NCBI GenBank assembly: GCA_002500745.1
Contig: DLST01000020.1
Span: 62,001 to 126,000, forward strand
Length of the DNA: 64,000 nucleotides
Direction: 5' to 3'
From: Sphingobacterium sp. UBA7855
Lineage (GTDB): Bacteria > Bacteroidota > Bacteroidia > Sphingobacteriales > Sphingobacteriaceae
Shown: positions 42,495 through 51,356 of the stretch, piece after piece
Numbering within the stretch: the stretch's first letter is position 1
How the letters are laid out: each line of letters opens with the position of its first letter
Notes under the pieces: generated by a model
Database searches by the model: none
The model's input: the letters and a program-made list of their open reading frames with translations, nothing else
Told to the model about the DNA's origin: nothing
Translations under genes and position numbers: made by a program

Positions 42495-43841
42495 TTATTT
42501 GAAGGATAGTATATATTTGGCTATTTCGCTCAGATCTTCTTCTGAAAGCTGCGGAAATCCAGGCATTTGCGGAAAATCGGCTCTTTTCTTACCAGGTGCT
42601 TTAATCCACGCTTTCAAACCTCTCTCATTGGAACTATAAATCGTAGCCATTTCTGAAACAGGAGGCCCTACCAAACGTTGTTTCTCCTTGTGGCAGCTGG
42701 CACAGTTCTGCTTGAATAGTGCAGCACCTTTGGCTAAATCTCCTAAAGATGAATCTACTGCAAGCAAAGCATTATCATCAATCGGGTGTTCGCGGGCTTC
42801 TTTGCTGAGCTTTTCAAACGCGGCTGTTTTAGCGTGCATCAATTGTCGGTGCTTGTCTAGGGCCTGCTCCCGATACATCTGTCGGCTTCCGCCGTAAATC
42901 AATATGAAGATCAATATACTGGTCGCAATCTTCCAAAATTGCGCATCGGCAACCGATTCACTTTCCGCTGATAATGCTTTCCACGAAAACCATAAGGCAA
43001 TCAACAAAGCGACCCCACCACAGACCATAAGTTCAATTACTTCGAAGTTGATTCCTTTGGAAGGGAGACTCAGCATCACGATCAAGCCAAATACCAACTG
43101 CAGTCCTAGACCAACCATTGTAATATAATAACCCAACCGTTTTAATCCACTGCGGTCCATATTCAGATAAATCCGCTCCACAGGATAAGAAATGCGGCCG
43201 TTATACCAGACAATAAATATGCCTGTTACCGTGAGGCAAGCTCCAATAAACTCCACATAACGCGGTAGCACATTGGGCAGCATGAGCGCGCTCAGAAAAC
43301 CCTTTACATAAGCCCAACGCTCGGGGAACAACATTAAATTAACATTTGTCAAAAAGATTGTTGGAATAATCAGAAAGATCAAAACTGCCAAAGCTATAAT
43401 ACTTATATGCAGGTATTTATAATTGGCAAGCGCAAGCCAGGTATATTTATGCAGATAGGTCAACAGGAAAGCAATTGTAACTAATGGAATGATCATAAGC
43501 CATGCTAAGCCTGTCAGTGCATTGGCGGAATAAAAATAGACCGTATATAAGGTATTAATACTTAATAAAGGGGCTACCCCCAATACCACTGCCATACTCT
43601 TGTTGACAGTTACGGTCTTGGCTACTTCATAAGCAAATGTATCGTACTCTTTATTTTTTAGACCCTTTATTTCTGCCCAAAGGGTAAGTATACTTCCCCC
43701 AACCATCAACTTGACGAAGATGATATGGAGCAGAAACGATACGATCAACAAAGTAACGAGCAACCACTCAGGTAGAGGAAGGTCTAAGGGCAAATCTCTT
43801 GGTACAGGTGTAGTAGCTGCCTGTAATAGGTATGAATTCAT
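42495..43841 (-). CDS. Second membrane subunit of bd-like complex with C-terminal cytochrome c domain
   Basis: 448 residues. About nine TM helices fill 25-335 (LLVTLLIVSFLLHIIFVKLM, TYLHKYTWLALANYKYLHIS). After a soluble linker, a cytochrome c domain at about 370-448 binds haem through CASCHK (near 380), with VGPPVSEM and a late PGFPQ that could supply the distal Met. The protein ends DLSEIAKYILSFK. It follows the CydA-like subunit by 19 bp. I read it as the partner subunit in a cytochrome bd-superfamily-like reductase that takes electrons from cytochrome c; the core domain itself is only loosely like CydA/CydB. Confidence 0.72.
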   Translation of the reverse strand: MNSYLLQAATTPVPRDLPLDLPLPEWLLVTLLIVSFLLHIIFVKLMVGGSILTLWAEIKGLKNKEYDTFAYEVAKTVTVNKSMAVVLGVAPLLSINTLYTVYFYSANALTGLAWLMIIPLVTIAFLLTYLHKYTWLALANYKYLHISIIALAVLIFLIIPTIFLTNVNLMLFPERWAYVKGFLSALMLPNVLPRYVEFIGACLTVTGIFIVWYNGRISYPVERIYLNMDRSGLKRLGYYITMVGLGLQLVFGLIVMLSLPSKGINFEVIELMVCGGVALLIALWFSWKALSAESESVADAQFWKIATSILIFILIYGGSRQMYREQALDKHRQLMHAKTAAFEKLSKEAREHPIDDNALLAVDSSLGDLAKGAALFKQNCASCHKEKQRLVGPPVSEMATIYSSNERGLKAWIKAPGKKRADFPQMPGFPQLSEEDLSEIAKYILSFK

Positions 43842-43860
43842 GTTTAAAATCTCTCTTAAA

Positions 43861-45327
43861 TTATTTTTTTGAAACTAATACGGTGTCACCATAGGTCTTA
43901 GAAGCTTGCTCCAGGCTCTGCTTAGGATTAACTACAACGCCTTCTGACTGTGCGCCCTGAAGCGGTTCACCGCTCGCCTGCAATTCTTTAATGTAGGCCA
44001 CCAGAGCATCCAGTTCTTTTTTATTGCCCGGAAATGGAGGCATAAATGTTCTTCCCTGATGCATATTGGGAATATAGGAGGCCATAGATTCTTCGTCCAG
44101 CGGTTTGCCTTTGCCGTACATTTTTTCAAACACATCGACAATGGAATTGATTCCATTGCTCGTATGGCAGCGGCTGCAGGTTAGCATGAACACATTTTTG
44201 CCCGCTTCGATTTTGTTCGTTTCGGTCACTTCATTTACACTGGTGTAGGTAGCGTGCTGAAGTATACCATCTTTTTTATAAAGAGGATAGTCCTCTTCAC
44301 AAAGTAGATTGGAATACATGTATCCGCCAATAACATAAGGCTTACGAATAAATTCGCGAACACGTTCGAAGATGCCTAGAAAGCCAAAGACGAATAGACA
44401 GGGAATAAGGACGACCGCAAAATTCACCTTTTTAGGCTTCAAGATCGCCCATACGGCAAGCAGTATTGATAAAGAAGTGGACCCCACAATGAAAAATTTG
44501 AGAATATCATAATACTCCGAGAAATCCATGGAGCCCACCGCTGTACTCATATTCGCTTTCATCGCATCGGGCATGGCATGCCAGTAATAAATTGCTCCTA
44601 CCAACGCTAATGGCGTCCATCCAAGGATCCATTTTCCGCCTAAACGCACTACCTGTTCGCGAAGCTGGGAACCTTTTTGGGTGAATAGGGTTGTCAGCAA
44701 CATGCCAAATACTCCACCCATCAGCATGGCAACAGGGGTCCTGAATAAAAGCTGTGGAATATAAATCGGATTGGTGAAACCATTAAATAGACTTTTGTGT
44801 GTATTCCAATTGCCCGGGTCCATCATAAAACTTAATATCGAAACGATGATAACCATCGTAATCCAAGAGGCTACACTCAAAAATGCACCAAACCGAACAT
44901 GCTTGAGCTTGGCGCGTAAAGTCTTATTTGCATTCTCCCAGGTCAAATAGTAAATCGAAATAAGGATAACTTCAGTCACAAAAACCATCCATTCGGTAAA
45001 CCAGGCCCAATAAAATACACGTATCAAACTGCCTATCGAACTTGGGCTTACCAGTGCTACGGTAAACCAGATACCCACCCCCGTCATTGCCCCTATTGTA
45101 GTGGTAATGATGAACCCTACCTTCATCTTATTGTGTATAAGCCTGTCCCACTGCCAGTCCGCAATCTGTTCTTTGCCCCCACGTTGTACTCCTTTAAATT
45201 CAAGCCAGGTTATATAGGGTATAAATCCTACAGCCAATCCGTGATTAATCATTACGTGTATTATCGCTACTGCAGCGATTAAAAATCGGTCATTCAACCA
45301 ATCTAAATGAAACATTGGAAAATCCAT
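43861..45327 (-). CDS. CydA-like bd-superfamily subunit with C-terminal cytochrome c domain
   Basis: 488 residues. About nine TM helices with CydA-like features: an N-terminal helix bearing His (AAVAIIHVMINHGLAVGFIP, candidate high-spin haem ligand), GIWFTVALVSPSSIGSL, EWMVFVTEVILISIYYLTWE, SFMMDPGNW and LLFRTPVAMLMGGVF. The Q-loop of quinol-type CydA is not evident. A cytochrome c domain follows at about 370-470 with CSRCHT and FMPPFPG supplying a likely Met. Family knowledge: some cytochrome bd-superfamily members lack the quinol site and must use another donor; the fused haem c fits that. First gene of its operon. Confidence 0.78.
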   Translation of the reverse strand: MDFPMFHLDWLNDRFLIAAVAIIHVMINHGLAVGFIPYITWLEFKGVQRGGKEQIADWQWDRLIHNKMKVGFIITTTIGAMTGVGIWFTVALVSPSSIGSLIRVFYWAWFTEWMVFVTEVILISIYYLTWENANKTLRAKLKHVRFGAFLSVASWITMVIIVSILSFMMDPGNWNTHKSLFNGFTNPIYIPQLLFRTPVAMLMGGVFGMLLTTLFTQKGSQLREQVVRLGGKWILGWTPLALVGAIYYWHAMPDAMKANMSTAVGSMDFSEYYDILKFFIVGSTSLSILLAVWAILKPKKVNFAVVLIPCLFVFGFLGIFERVREFIRKPYVIGGYMYSNLLCEEDYPLYKKDGILQHATYTSVNEVTETNKIEAGKNVFMLTCSRCHTSNGINSIVDVFEKMYGKGKPLDEESMASYIPNMHQGRTFMPPFPGNKKELDALVAYIKELQASGEPLQGAQSEGVVVNPKQSLEQASKTYGDTVLVSKK

Positions 45328-45467
45328 CTCTTATCCTTTTTTACAAAGTTCCGAATGTAGCTGCATTATAAAGAGAAATAACAGTTCCGATGCATTTGAT
45401 ATTTACCGAAAGGACTTCAATAAACAGAAGAATAGTTTTAGTTTTTCGCCCTATCACCATAGAAACT

Positions 45468-45502
45468 AAAAAAAGCCTTTTCCATCAATCGGAAAAAGGC
45501 TT
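45468..45502 (-). terminator. Terminator after the AraC gene
   Basis: AAGCCTTTTCC (45473-45483) and GGAAAAAGGCTT (45491-45502) form a strong hairpin; on the minus strand it is followed by a run of Ts (A run 45468-45474 on plus), 20 bp past the AraC stop. It separates the AraC gene from the bd-like operon. Confidence 0.85.
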
Positions 45503-45522
45503 GGAACAGTTTAATTTATATA

Positions 45523-46389
45523 CTACTGCTTGCGCCGAAACTCTTCGGGACTGACCCCTTTTTTAGCTTTAAAAAATGTAATAAAATACGGCACATTATC
45601 AAAACCGAGCTCAAAAGCGATTTCTTTTACTGTCTTAAAGGTGTGAAAAAGTAAGCGTTCTGCTTCAAGTAAAATCCGGTCCCGTATAATACTACCACAG
45701 CTTGCCGAGCGTTTTTCACGGCAGATACGATTGAGGTAGTTTACAGATATGTTAAGCCGGTCAGCATAAAATGATGGAAAGCGGCTCACTTTATAATTTT
45801 CATTCACTAATGATTCGAAAAGACTGATCTTTTCTTCTTTTTCATCCATCTGAGCGTAAACTGAATCATTTGCCATATTTCGCCCTAGTATCTGTAAAAG
45901 GATGCTCAAATAATTGCGCAGGACACCTTTTGATCCCATCCTTAAGGACTTAAACTCCTCTTGCATCAGTTTTACCAGATTTCGGCATCGATATATTTCA
46001 TCTTCCGTAAGGACATAACCTTTGATTGCATTTACCTTCAGAAAATTGAAATGCTGAAGTGTGTCTGTATTATATCGCTGCATAAGAAACGCTTCTGTAA
46101 AAAGTATTACACAACCTTCAACGGATACGTTGTGCTGGAAACTACACACGCAATTGGAATTAAGACTAATCATTTCATTGGGTTCAACAGTATAGATAGT
46201 TTTGTCTGCTACCATTAACAGATTGCCCCGCGTCAACAAGAGCAAACTGAAAAATGAGCGTGAATGCAGTGTGTTTTGGTTACCTCTGGCATGTAAAAAT
46301 TGCGCTATTGGCATAATCACGATTCCGCTTGAAGTGGAATCAATATCTTCTAATCTTAAAAAATCTAGTTTTTCTTTTCGTATAACCAT
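45523..46389 (-). CDS. AraC-family regulator in the copper/cytochrome island
   Basis: 288 residues. The N-terminal cupin-like sensor part (about 15-160) shows SFFSLLLLTRGNLLMVADKT and VEPNEMISLNSNCVCSFQHN; two Cys and a His lie close together there and could bind metal, but this is speculation. The AraC HTH pair is at about 185-285 (YADRLNISVNYLNRICREK, KEIAFELGFDNVPYFITFFK, KKGVSPEEFRRKQ). It lies between the c-type cytochrome/MbnP genes and the bd-like operon on the same strand, so it probably controls one or both. Confidence 0.9.
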   Translation of the reverse strand: MVIRKEKLDFLRLEDIDSTSSGIVIMPIAQFLHARGNQNTLHSRSFFSLLLLTRGNLLMVADKTIYTVEPNEMISLNSNCVCSFQHNVSVEGCVILFTEAFLMQRYNTDTLQHFNFLKVNAIKGYVLTEDEIYRCRNLVKLMQEEFKSLRMGSKGVLRNYLSILLQILGRNMANDSVYAQMDEKEEKISLFESLVNENYKVSRFPSFYADRLNISVNYLNRICREKRSASCGSIIRDRILLEAERLLFHTFKTVKEIAFELGFDNVPYFITFFKAKKGVSPEEFRRKQ

Positions 46390-46429
46390 TGTCTCATATT
46401 TAATTTAAAAAAATAAAATGGGCCAAAGG

Positions 46430-46816
46430 CTATACGATAGGAGGTTTAAATATGGAAGTGCTTACACCGGCACAAAGCGGAAAAGCATCCAGGTTGTAAT
46501 AAGAAATAGGAAGAGCTTCCACAACAGGACAATAAAGGTAGAAATTTGCGATATGCTGCGCAAAGACGAGCGTTTCTATACTCTTCATTTTGGCGAGTAC
46601 ATCATTGGCCTGTTGCTCCTGAGCTGACCTTTCACTGAGGTAACAAAAACCCTTGCAGGTGGCTGCAGGATTATACCGATAGACACATAAATTTTGTTCA
46701 ATATAACTTCGGTTAGTCTCAAAACCTATATATACCCACAGCAGATTTGTTGCCTGTAAGCAAATAGCCCAGGCCATCATGGTACAAAACAACAATCTGA
46801 TTTTGCGGGTTTTCAT
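46430..46816 (-). CDS. Small CxGxC membrane-anchored protein, distal copy
   Basis: 128 residues with an N-terminal hydrophobic signal or anchor (LLFCTMMAWAICLQATNLLW). A Cys-rich block follows: NRSYIEQNLCVYRYNP, then TCKGFCYL (CxGxC). The C terminus holds FKPPIV. The same block NR-x-YI-x2-N-x-CV-x-R...CxGxCxL and terminal F-R/K-PP occurs in the protein at 53918-54307, so they are paralogues at both ends of the island. Cys, position and neighbours suggest copper or thiol chemistry in the periplasm, but the family has no known function to me. Confidence 0.72.
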   Translation of the reverse strand: MKTRKIRLLFCTMMAWAICLQATNLLWVYIGFETNRSYIEQNLCVYRYNPAATCKGFCYLSERSAQEQQANDVLAKMKSIETLVFAQHIANFYLYCPVVEALPISYYNLDAFPLCAGVSTSIFKPPIV

Positions 46817-46824
46817 CAGTAAAC

Positions 46825-47322
46825 TTATTTTGAGGCGCTATTACGTTCTCTCAAATATTCCAAAATAGCTCTGGCTTCTTCTTGCTGAAGTCCTAAGCTA
46901 ATCATCGGCGAACTGAAATCTTTGCTCAGCGCTATTGCATCGGCATCTTTTTCAAGCATAGTGGCTGGATCCAGCATCATATTCATAATCCATTCCGGTG
47001 TACGGCGCTTTACAACGCCATCCAACGATGGTCCCACTAAAGTGCGCTCAAAATTGTGGCACATGGCACATTTGGAAACAAAGAGCTCTACACCTTTATT
47101 GGCTAGCTGTGCATCAAATGCTTTGTGTTCGATATTGGCAATAGGCCCCACTCCTTTGGATCCATCTGATTTAAAATCTAATATCACAGTCTCCGTAGAG
47201 GTAGCCGATTCATTTGACGGTGTATTACCGCCACTTTCTTTCTTCTTTTCTCCATTTCCCCCGCAGGCGATCATTCCGATGATACCGAGACAGGAAAGGA
47301 TTACGTTGATTCGTTTGTTCAT
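46825..47322 (-). CDS. Monohaem c-type cytochrome lipoprotein
   Basis: 165 residues with lipoprotein signal ending GMIACGG and a Gly/Ser/Thr-rich linker. One haem-binding CxxCH: FVSKCAMCHNFERTLVGPSL, with a likely distal Met in MMLDPATM or PMISLGLQ. Domain pattern is cytochrome c class I (NKGVELF..C..CH..LVGPSL..WI..M). It could carry electrons to the haem-c domains of the bd-like complex or to the MbnH-like enzymes. It lies 8 bp from the CxGxC gene and 21 bp from the barrel gene. Confidence 0.87.
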   Translation of the reverse strand: MNKRINVILSCLGIIGMIACGGNGEKKKESGGNTPSNESATSTETVILDFKSDGSKGVGPIANIEHKAFDAQLANKGVELFVSKCAMCHNFERTLVGPSLDGVVKRRTPEWIMNMMLDPATMLEKDADAIALSKDFSSPMISLGLQQEEARAILEYLRERNSASK

Positions 47323-47343
47323 CTCTCTTTTATGTTATGGTGA

Positions 47344-48282
47344 TTAAAAACTATAGGAAATATGTGTGAGCCAGCGGCCGCCTGACTTAGCACGTCCGTC
47401 AGCAAGATCCTGAGACAATAAAGTCTGATAGTTGGCTCCTACGCTAATTTTACCCATATTGACTTCCACTCCGCCTATTCCGGCTAGGCTATAGCCTCCC
47501 GATTGAGCCACATCATATCGTGCCATAGTGACATCCTTAGGCTGTGTCTCGTACCCCACCCCTAAGTTGGGCGAAACACGGACTTTATCTTTTATATTGA
47601 ATTTGTAGTATACTAATGAATTGACAGAAAACTTATTCGCATAACGATAATCGTACTTGTTCTCTGTATTCATCTTATAGCTTACATTGGTATTCAATCC
47701 AAGGTCCATAATACGGATGTCGTAAGCCAGATTGATCATAAAATCTGTGCTGGCTGTACCCAGCTGGAAATTGTTTGGTTCATCCTGACTAGCAGATGAT
47801 CGTTGGGAATTGTCATACTTACCTGTCGGCGCTTTTATTCCCGCACCTACCCAAAGGGAATGGTTAAACATCTTGTTGGAGCTGGTTCCCCCCATCTCTT
47901 CAAAGATTTTGTAATAGCCATAAACGACCACATCGCCAAGGCCATTCATTTTGCCAATATCACCGCTTCCTGGAATCTTGCGTTCATTGAAATTGTATGG
48001 CACGATGGCCATGACACGCCATCGGCTCCCAAAGTTCCATGCTCCCCAGAGTTCCATTGTCTGATAGGTCTCGTCCGCACTTATCGGCGTCCGATTGCCA
48101 GTTGGCCCCAAATGAGTCTGCAAAGTTTTGTATTGATAACGTACACCCACAAAACGCTTATTAAACTGGGGCAGTATACCCAAGTAATAGCTGCCTACCC
48201 CGCAACCACAGATATCACATGCCCATGATGACAGGGGGAATAGGGCCATAGCCAGAGCGAATAGTTTTATATTTATTCTCAT
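47344..48282 (-). CDS. Outer-membrane barrel protein with N-terminal CDICGCG motif
   Basis: 312 residues. The signal peptide ends SSWA and the mature chain starts CDICGCGVGSYYLGILPQF, placing three cysteines at the exposed N terminus, a plausible soft-metal site. The rest is amphipathic strands of an outer-membrane barrel (RFVGVRYQYKTLQTHLGPTG, WRVMAIVPYNFNERKIPGSG, GVEVNMGKISVGANYQTLLS), ending with the aromatic WLTHISYSF typical for BAM recognition. I infer a copper-related outer-membrane role from the motif and from the SCO/MbnP neighbours; transport has not been shown. Confidence 0.75.
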   Translation of the reverse strand: MRINIKLFALAMALFPLSSWACDICGCGVGSYYLGILPQFNKRFVGVRYQYKTLQTHLGPTGNRTPISADETYQTMELWGAWNFGSRWRVMAIVPYNFNERKIPGSGDIGKMNGLGDVVVYGYYKIFEEMGGTSSNKMFNHSLWVGAGIKAPTGKYDNSQRSSASQDEPNNFQLGTASTDFMINLAYDIRIMDLGLNTNVSYKMNTENKYDYRYANKFSVNSLVYYKFNIKDKVRVSPNLGVGYETQPKDVTMARYDVAQSGGYSLAGIGGVEVNMGKISVGANYQTLLSQDLADGRAKSGGRWLTHISYSF

Positions 48283-48293
48283 TATCTTTAATT

Positions 48294-49355
48294 TTAATTC
48301 ACCACGAAACCCGTATTTCCAGGTTCTCCTAACATTTTGTTGTTTACGAAAGAGGCATCATTTAATGTTTTCAGGAATGCCAATAGATTGGCTTTTTCTT
48401 CTTCTGTCATGGTAATGCCCAAAGTACCATCGGCTTTCCGGAATCCCGGATCCAGAGTTTTTGAATCAACCATACCATTACGATAGTGCTCCAATACACG
48501 ATCCAAAGTCAAGAATCGGCCATCATGCATATAAGGACCTGTATAGGATAGGTTGCGCAGGCTTGGTGTCTTGAATTTATAGCGATCATTGTGATTCAAG
48601 GTAACGGTATCCCTGCCGATATCGTTGGCATGGTTTGGTGACAATCCATTGTTATGATAGTCACGATCGGTAAATAAAGTTTCTGTGTGACAACGAGCGC
48701 AGTTATTTTGGTAAAAGAGGTAGCCTTTTTTTTCAGCATCTGTAAAAGAAGCTCCGTTTTCCTTGCGCATGACCTGATCATACTTTGAATTGGCACTAAT
48801 GGCCATAAGCATAAATTGGGAAAGCGCCTTAAAGAACCGCTCGTCTGTAATCCCCTCGCTACCGAAGGCTTTCTTGAACCGTTGCTGATAATCTGAATCT
48901 TTGCGCAGTTTGCTTAGGACATTGCTCACTGACTCGTCCATCTCCACAGGATTTGTAATTGCATTAACCGGCGACATATCTAAATCGAAAACACCACCAT
49001 CCCAAAAGAATTCCTTTTGCCAGGCCATATTGAAAATCGGCATCGGATTACGTATCCCCAACCTATCATCGATCCCATGGCTCACATCGTGCCCATGGTG
49101 AGTAAATGCCGCTGAAAGGATATGACAACTCCCGCAGGCAATGGTATTGTTGCGGGACAAACGTGGTTCATAAAAAAGCTGGCGCCCCAACTCGAACACC
49201 TCGGATGTGATGGGATTACGCTCAAACTTATAAACGGGATCCGGAAAATTACCCGGACGTACAAAGCCGGGAAATATATCCTCCACAATATCATCTGCTT
49301 TATGGCAGGCCCAGACCAGGGCTAAGACGAGTGAAAAAACAATAAACTTTTTCAT
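48294..49355 (-). CDS. MbnH-like diheme cytochrome (cytochrome c peroxidase family), copy 1
   Basis: 353 residues with probable lipoprotein signal (ALVWACHKA). Two haem sites: CGSCHILSAAFTHHGHDVSH near 75 and CARCHTETLFTDRDYHNNGL near 220. Typical features: GRQLFYEPRLSRNNTIACGS, FNMAWQKEFFWDGGVFDLD, TPSLRNLSYTGPYMHDGRFL. The family includes bacterial diheme peroxidases and MbnH, which oxidises a Trp of MbnP to kynurenine. The MbnP-like gene ends 2 bp upstream, strongly favouring the MbnH reading. Confidence 0.87.
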   Translation of the reverse strand: MKKFIVFSLVLALVWACHKADDIVEDIFPGFVRPGNFPDPVYKFERNPITSEVFELGRQLFYEPRLSRNNTIACGSCHILSAAFTHHGHDVSHGIDDRLGIRNPMPIFNMAWQKEFFWDGGVFDLDMSPVNAITNPVEMDESVSNVLSKLRKDSDYQQRFKKAFGSEGITDERFFKALSQFMLMAISANSKYDQVMRKENGASFTDAEKKGYLFYQNNCARCHTETLFTDRDYHNNGLSPNHANDIGRDTVTLNHNDRYKFKTPSLRNLSYTGPYMHDGRFLTLDRVLEHYRNGMVDSKTLDPGFRKADGTLGITMTEEEKANLLAFLKTLNDASFVNNKMLGEPGNTGFVVN

Positions 49356-49357
49356 AG

Positions 49358-50224
49358 TTACAATTCAGATTCGCTTTTTACGAAGTTTTCGGTATGGTCA
49401 TGGGTAAACAAGGAGGTAAAGTTATTGGCGATATTCTGACTGAATTCGCTAAACATGACATTTGGATGCTGCACAATGGAAAATGTGTAAGGCCCATTGA
49501 ACACTTTCATCACATCAACGAACAAATGCACATTGCTTCGCAAGCCTTCGCGGACCTGGGCGATGCCAGCCTGATTTAAATCCATACTGATCTCCTTTAT
49601 ATTATTGAGTGTAGGTGCTTTGGGATTGTAACCTCCATATCCACCAATATGATATTTAAACTGTTTATTTCCCGTTGGATCCCCTTGCTGATCGTCCGAT
49701 ATTGCATCACAATACCCCTCCAGCTTAAAGAAAATATAACCCTGATTCCATCCCCAGTACATTCCGTCATGCCCCTCTTCAGGATTAAAGGACAACACAC
49801 CTTGCCTTGCTTCCGTTGGCATGGTACTACGTGCGCTATCAACCCCGATGATAAATTTGACTTTATTATAGTCCCCCTCAGGAACCTCAACTTTTGCAAA
49901 CCGTGTAGCTTTATCCGAACCCTCTATAAAAAAGTAACTTTTTTCCTGTGGAACCACATATTCACTGCCGTCTGCTTTGTAGAGCTTAATGTTGCTGATA
50001 TAATACCGTAGTATTTTGATCCGAAAAGTTTCACCCTTCGCATTTCTATACGCACGGGGATTAAATCCTAATGTTTCATCGCCAACGATATTGTCAAATT
50101 CGATGGAGAACACTCCTTTTTTTGTATCATCTGGTGCTGGTGCGTCTTTTTTGCTACAGCCGCTAACAAAGACGAGTGTCATTGCCAAGATGAATACCGA
50201 AATACTAAATTGAATCGTTTTCAT
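49358..50224 (-). CDS. MbnP-like copper-binding lipoprotein, pair 1
   Basis: 288 residues with lipobox LVFVSGCSKKDA. MbnP features: FSIEFDNIVGDETLGFNPRA, RYYISNIKLYKADGSEYVVP, VKFIIGVDSARSTMPTEARQ and the signature MYWGWNQGYIFFKLEGYCD, with the W-x-W-x2-GY-x3-LEG core whose Trp is a candidate for kynurenine formation. C-terminal segment NVHLFVDVMKVFNGPYTFSI. It overlaps no gene but is only 2 bp from its MbnH-like partner, so translation is coupled. Role: periplasmic copper binding, by family. Confidence 0.9.
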   Translation of the reverse strand: MKTIQFSISVFILAMTLVFVSGCSKKDAPAPDDTKKGVFSIEFDNIVGDETLGFNPRAYRNAKGETFRIKILRYYISNIKLYKADGSEYVVPQEKSYFFIEGSDKATRFAKVEVPEGDYNKVKFIIGVDSARSTMPTEARQGVLSFNPEEGHDGMYWGWNQGYIFFKLEGYCDAISDDQQGDPTGNKQFKYHIGGYGGYNPKAPTLNNIKEISMDLNQAGIAQVREGLRSNVHLFVDVMKVFNGPYTFSIVQHPNVMFSEFSQNIANNFTSLFTHDHTENFVKSESEL

Positions 50225-50256
50225 ATTTTTTTATTATTATGTTATCCTTTAATGTC

Positions 50257-51345
50257 TTACCTAGGATCAGCATACTTCGCTTCTGATAGGAGTTTCTCGT
50301 CGGTAAGGCTCATTAAAAATGCTTTCACCGCTTCTACCTCCTTGTCTGACAGCAGTATGCCCGCATTACCGTTACCCTGAAAAAGCAATTGGTCTGTATA
50401 TATTGTGTTTTTTATTCCTGATCGATAATGTTTTAATACTTCATCAATGGTTGAAAAGCGCCCGTCATGCATATACGGCGCGCTAACCATAATGTTGCGT
50501 AAAGAAGGCGTTTTGTATGCGCCCAAATCTTTAATGTCGTAGCTGATGCGATATCTGCCTTTGTAGACCCAATCTTTGGAATCATCACTAAAATCCGCAT
50601 CAATACCATTATTGTGATATTTATTGTCGGTGAACAGTTCCGAAGAGTGGCAACCTCCACATTTTGACTGTACCAGCTGCATACCCAATAGCTCCTTTTC
50701 ACTGAAGTTGACCTGTCTGTCACCCCTTTTGTAGCGGTCATATTTTGAATTAGCGGATATGATTGTACGCTGAAATTGTGCCAGTGCTTTGACTACCCCA
50801 GCGGCAGTGGGACTCTCCCCAAATGCTTTTCGAAAAAGATTGACATATGAGGGATTCACCATCAACCGGTCGACCATTTCGGGAAAGTATAATCCCATTT
50901 CATCTTCGTGCGTCAAAGGCCCGAAGGCTTGCGACTCTAAATTTTTGGATCCACCATCCCAGAATAGGCCATTATTGGCCCAGGCCAAATTGAACAATGC
51001 AGGAGAATGGCGATCAAGGGCTTTTCCCGAAATACCAAGATTGGAAAGTATCATGCCATCCGAGAACGCACGATCCTGATGATGGCAGCTCGCGCAGGAA
51101 ACTGTCATCGTCGAGGACAGCAAGGGTTCATAAAACAGGCGTCGTCCCAGTTCGACACCTGCCTTTGTGAGGGGATTGTCGGGCGTTGCACTTGGCGGTG
51201 GAAAATTTGCGGGCACTTCCAGTACGTAAGAGTTATTATCTTCCGATTCGACCGGTGCTACGGTTTCCTTCTGACAGGAAAGCATTATATTGGCCAACAA
51301 TAAAAAATTAAAATGCAATACCCTCATGTTTTTTGACATTGACAT
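50257..51345 (-). CDS. MbnH-like diheme cytochrome, copy 2
   Basis: 362 residues from ATG 51345; starts at 51339 or 51327 are also possible, the last giving the tightest signal (MRVLHFNFLLLANIMLSCQK). Haem sites: VSCASCHHQDRAFSDG near 90 and KCGGCHSSELFTDNKYHNNG near 230. Also LGRRLFYEPLLSSTMTVSCA, LFNLAWANNGLFWDGGSKNL and TPSLRNIMVSAPYMHDGRFS. About as similar in layout to copy 1 as expected for diverged paralogues. Paired with the MbnP-like gene 11 bp upstream. Confidence 0.87.
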   Translation of the reverse strand: MSMSKNMRVLHFNFLLLANIMLSCQKETVAPVESEDNNSYVLEVPANFPPPSATPDNPLTKAGVELGRRLFYEPLLSSTMTVSCASCHHQDRAFSDGMILSNLGISGKALDRHSPALFNLAWANNGLFWDGGSKNLESQAFGPLTHEDEMGLYFPEMVDRLMVNPSYVNLFRKAFGESPTAAGVVKALAQFQRTIISANSKYDRYKRGDRQVNFSEKELLGMQLVQSKCGGCHSSELFTDNKYHNNGIDADFSDDSKDWVYKGRYRISYDIKDLGAYKTPSLRNIMVSAPYMHDGRFSTIDEVLKHYRSGIKNTIYTDQLLFQGNGNAGILLSDKEVEAVKAFLMSLTDEKLLSEAKYADPR

Positions 51346-51356
51346 CCCCTCTGATC

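Noticed and set aside
48294..51345. Plain cytochrome c peroxidases for peroxide defence
   Set aside because: Sequence alone allows it, but tight alternation with two MbnP-like genes makes the MbnH role more likely.
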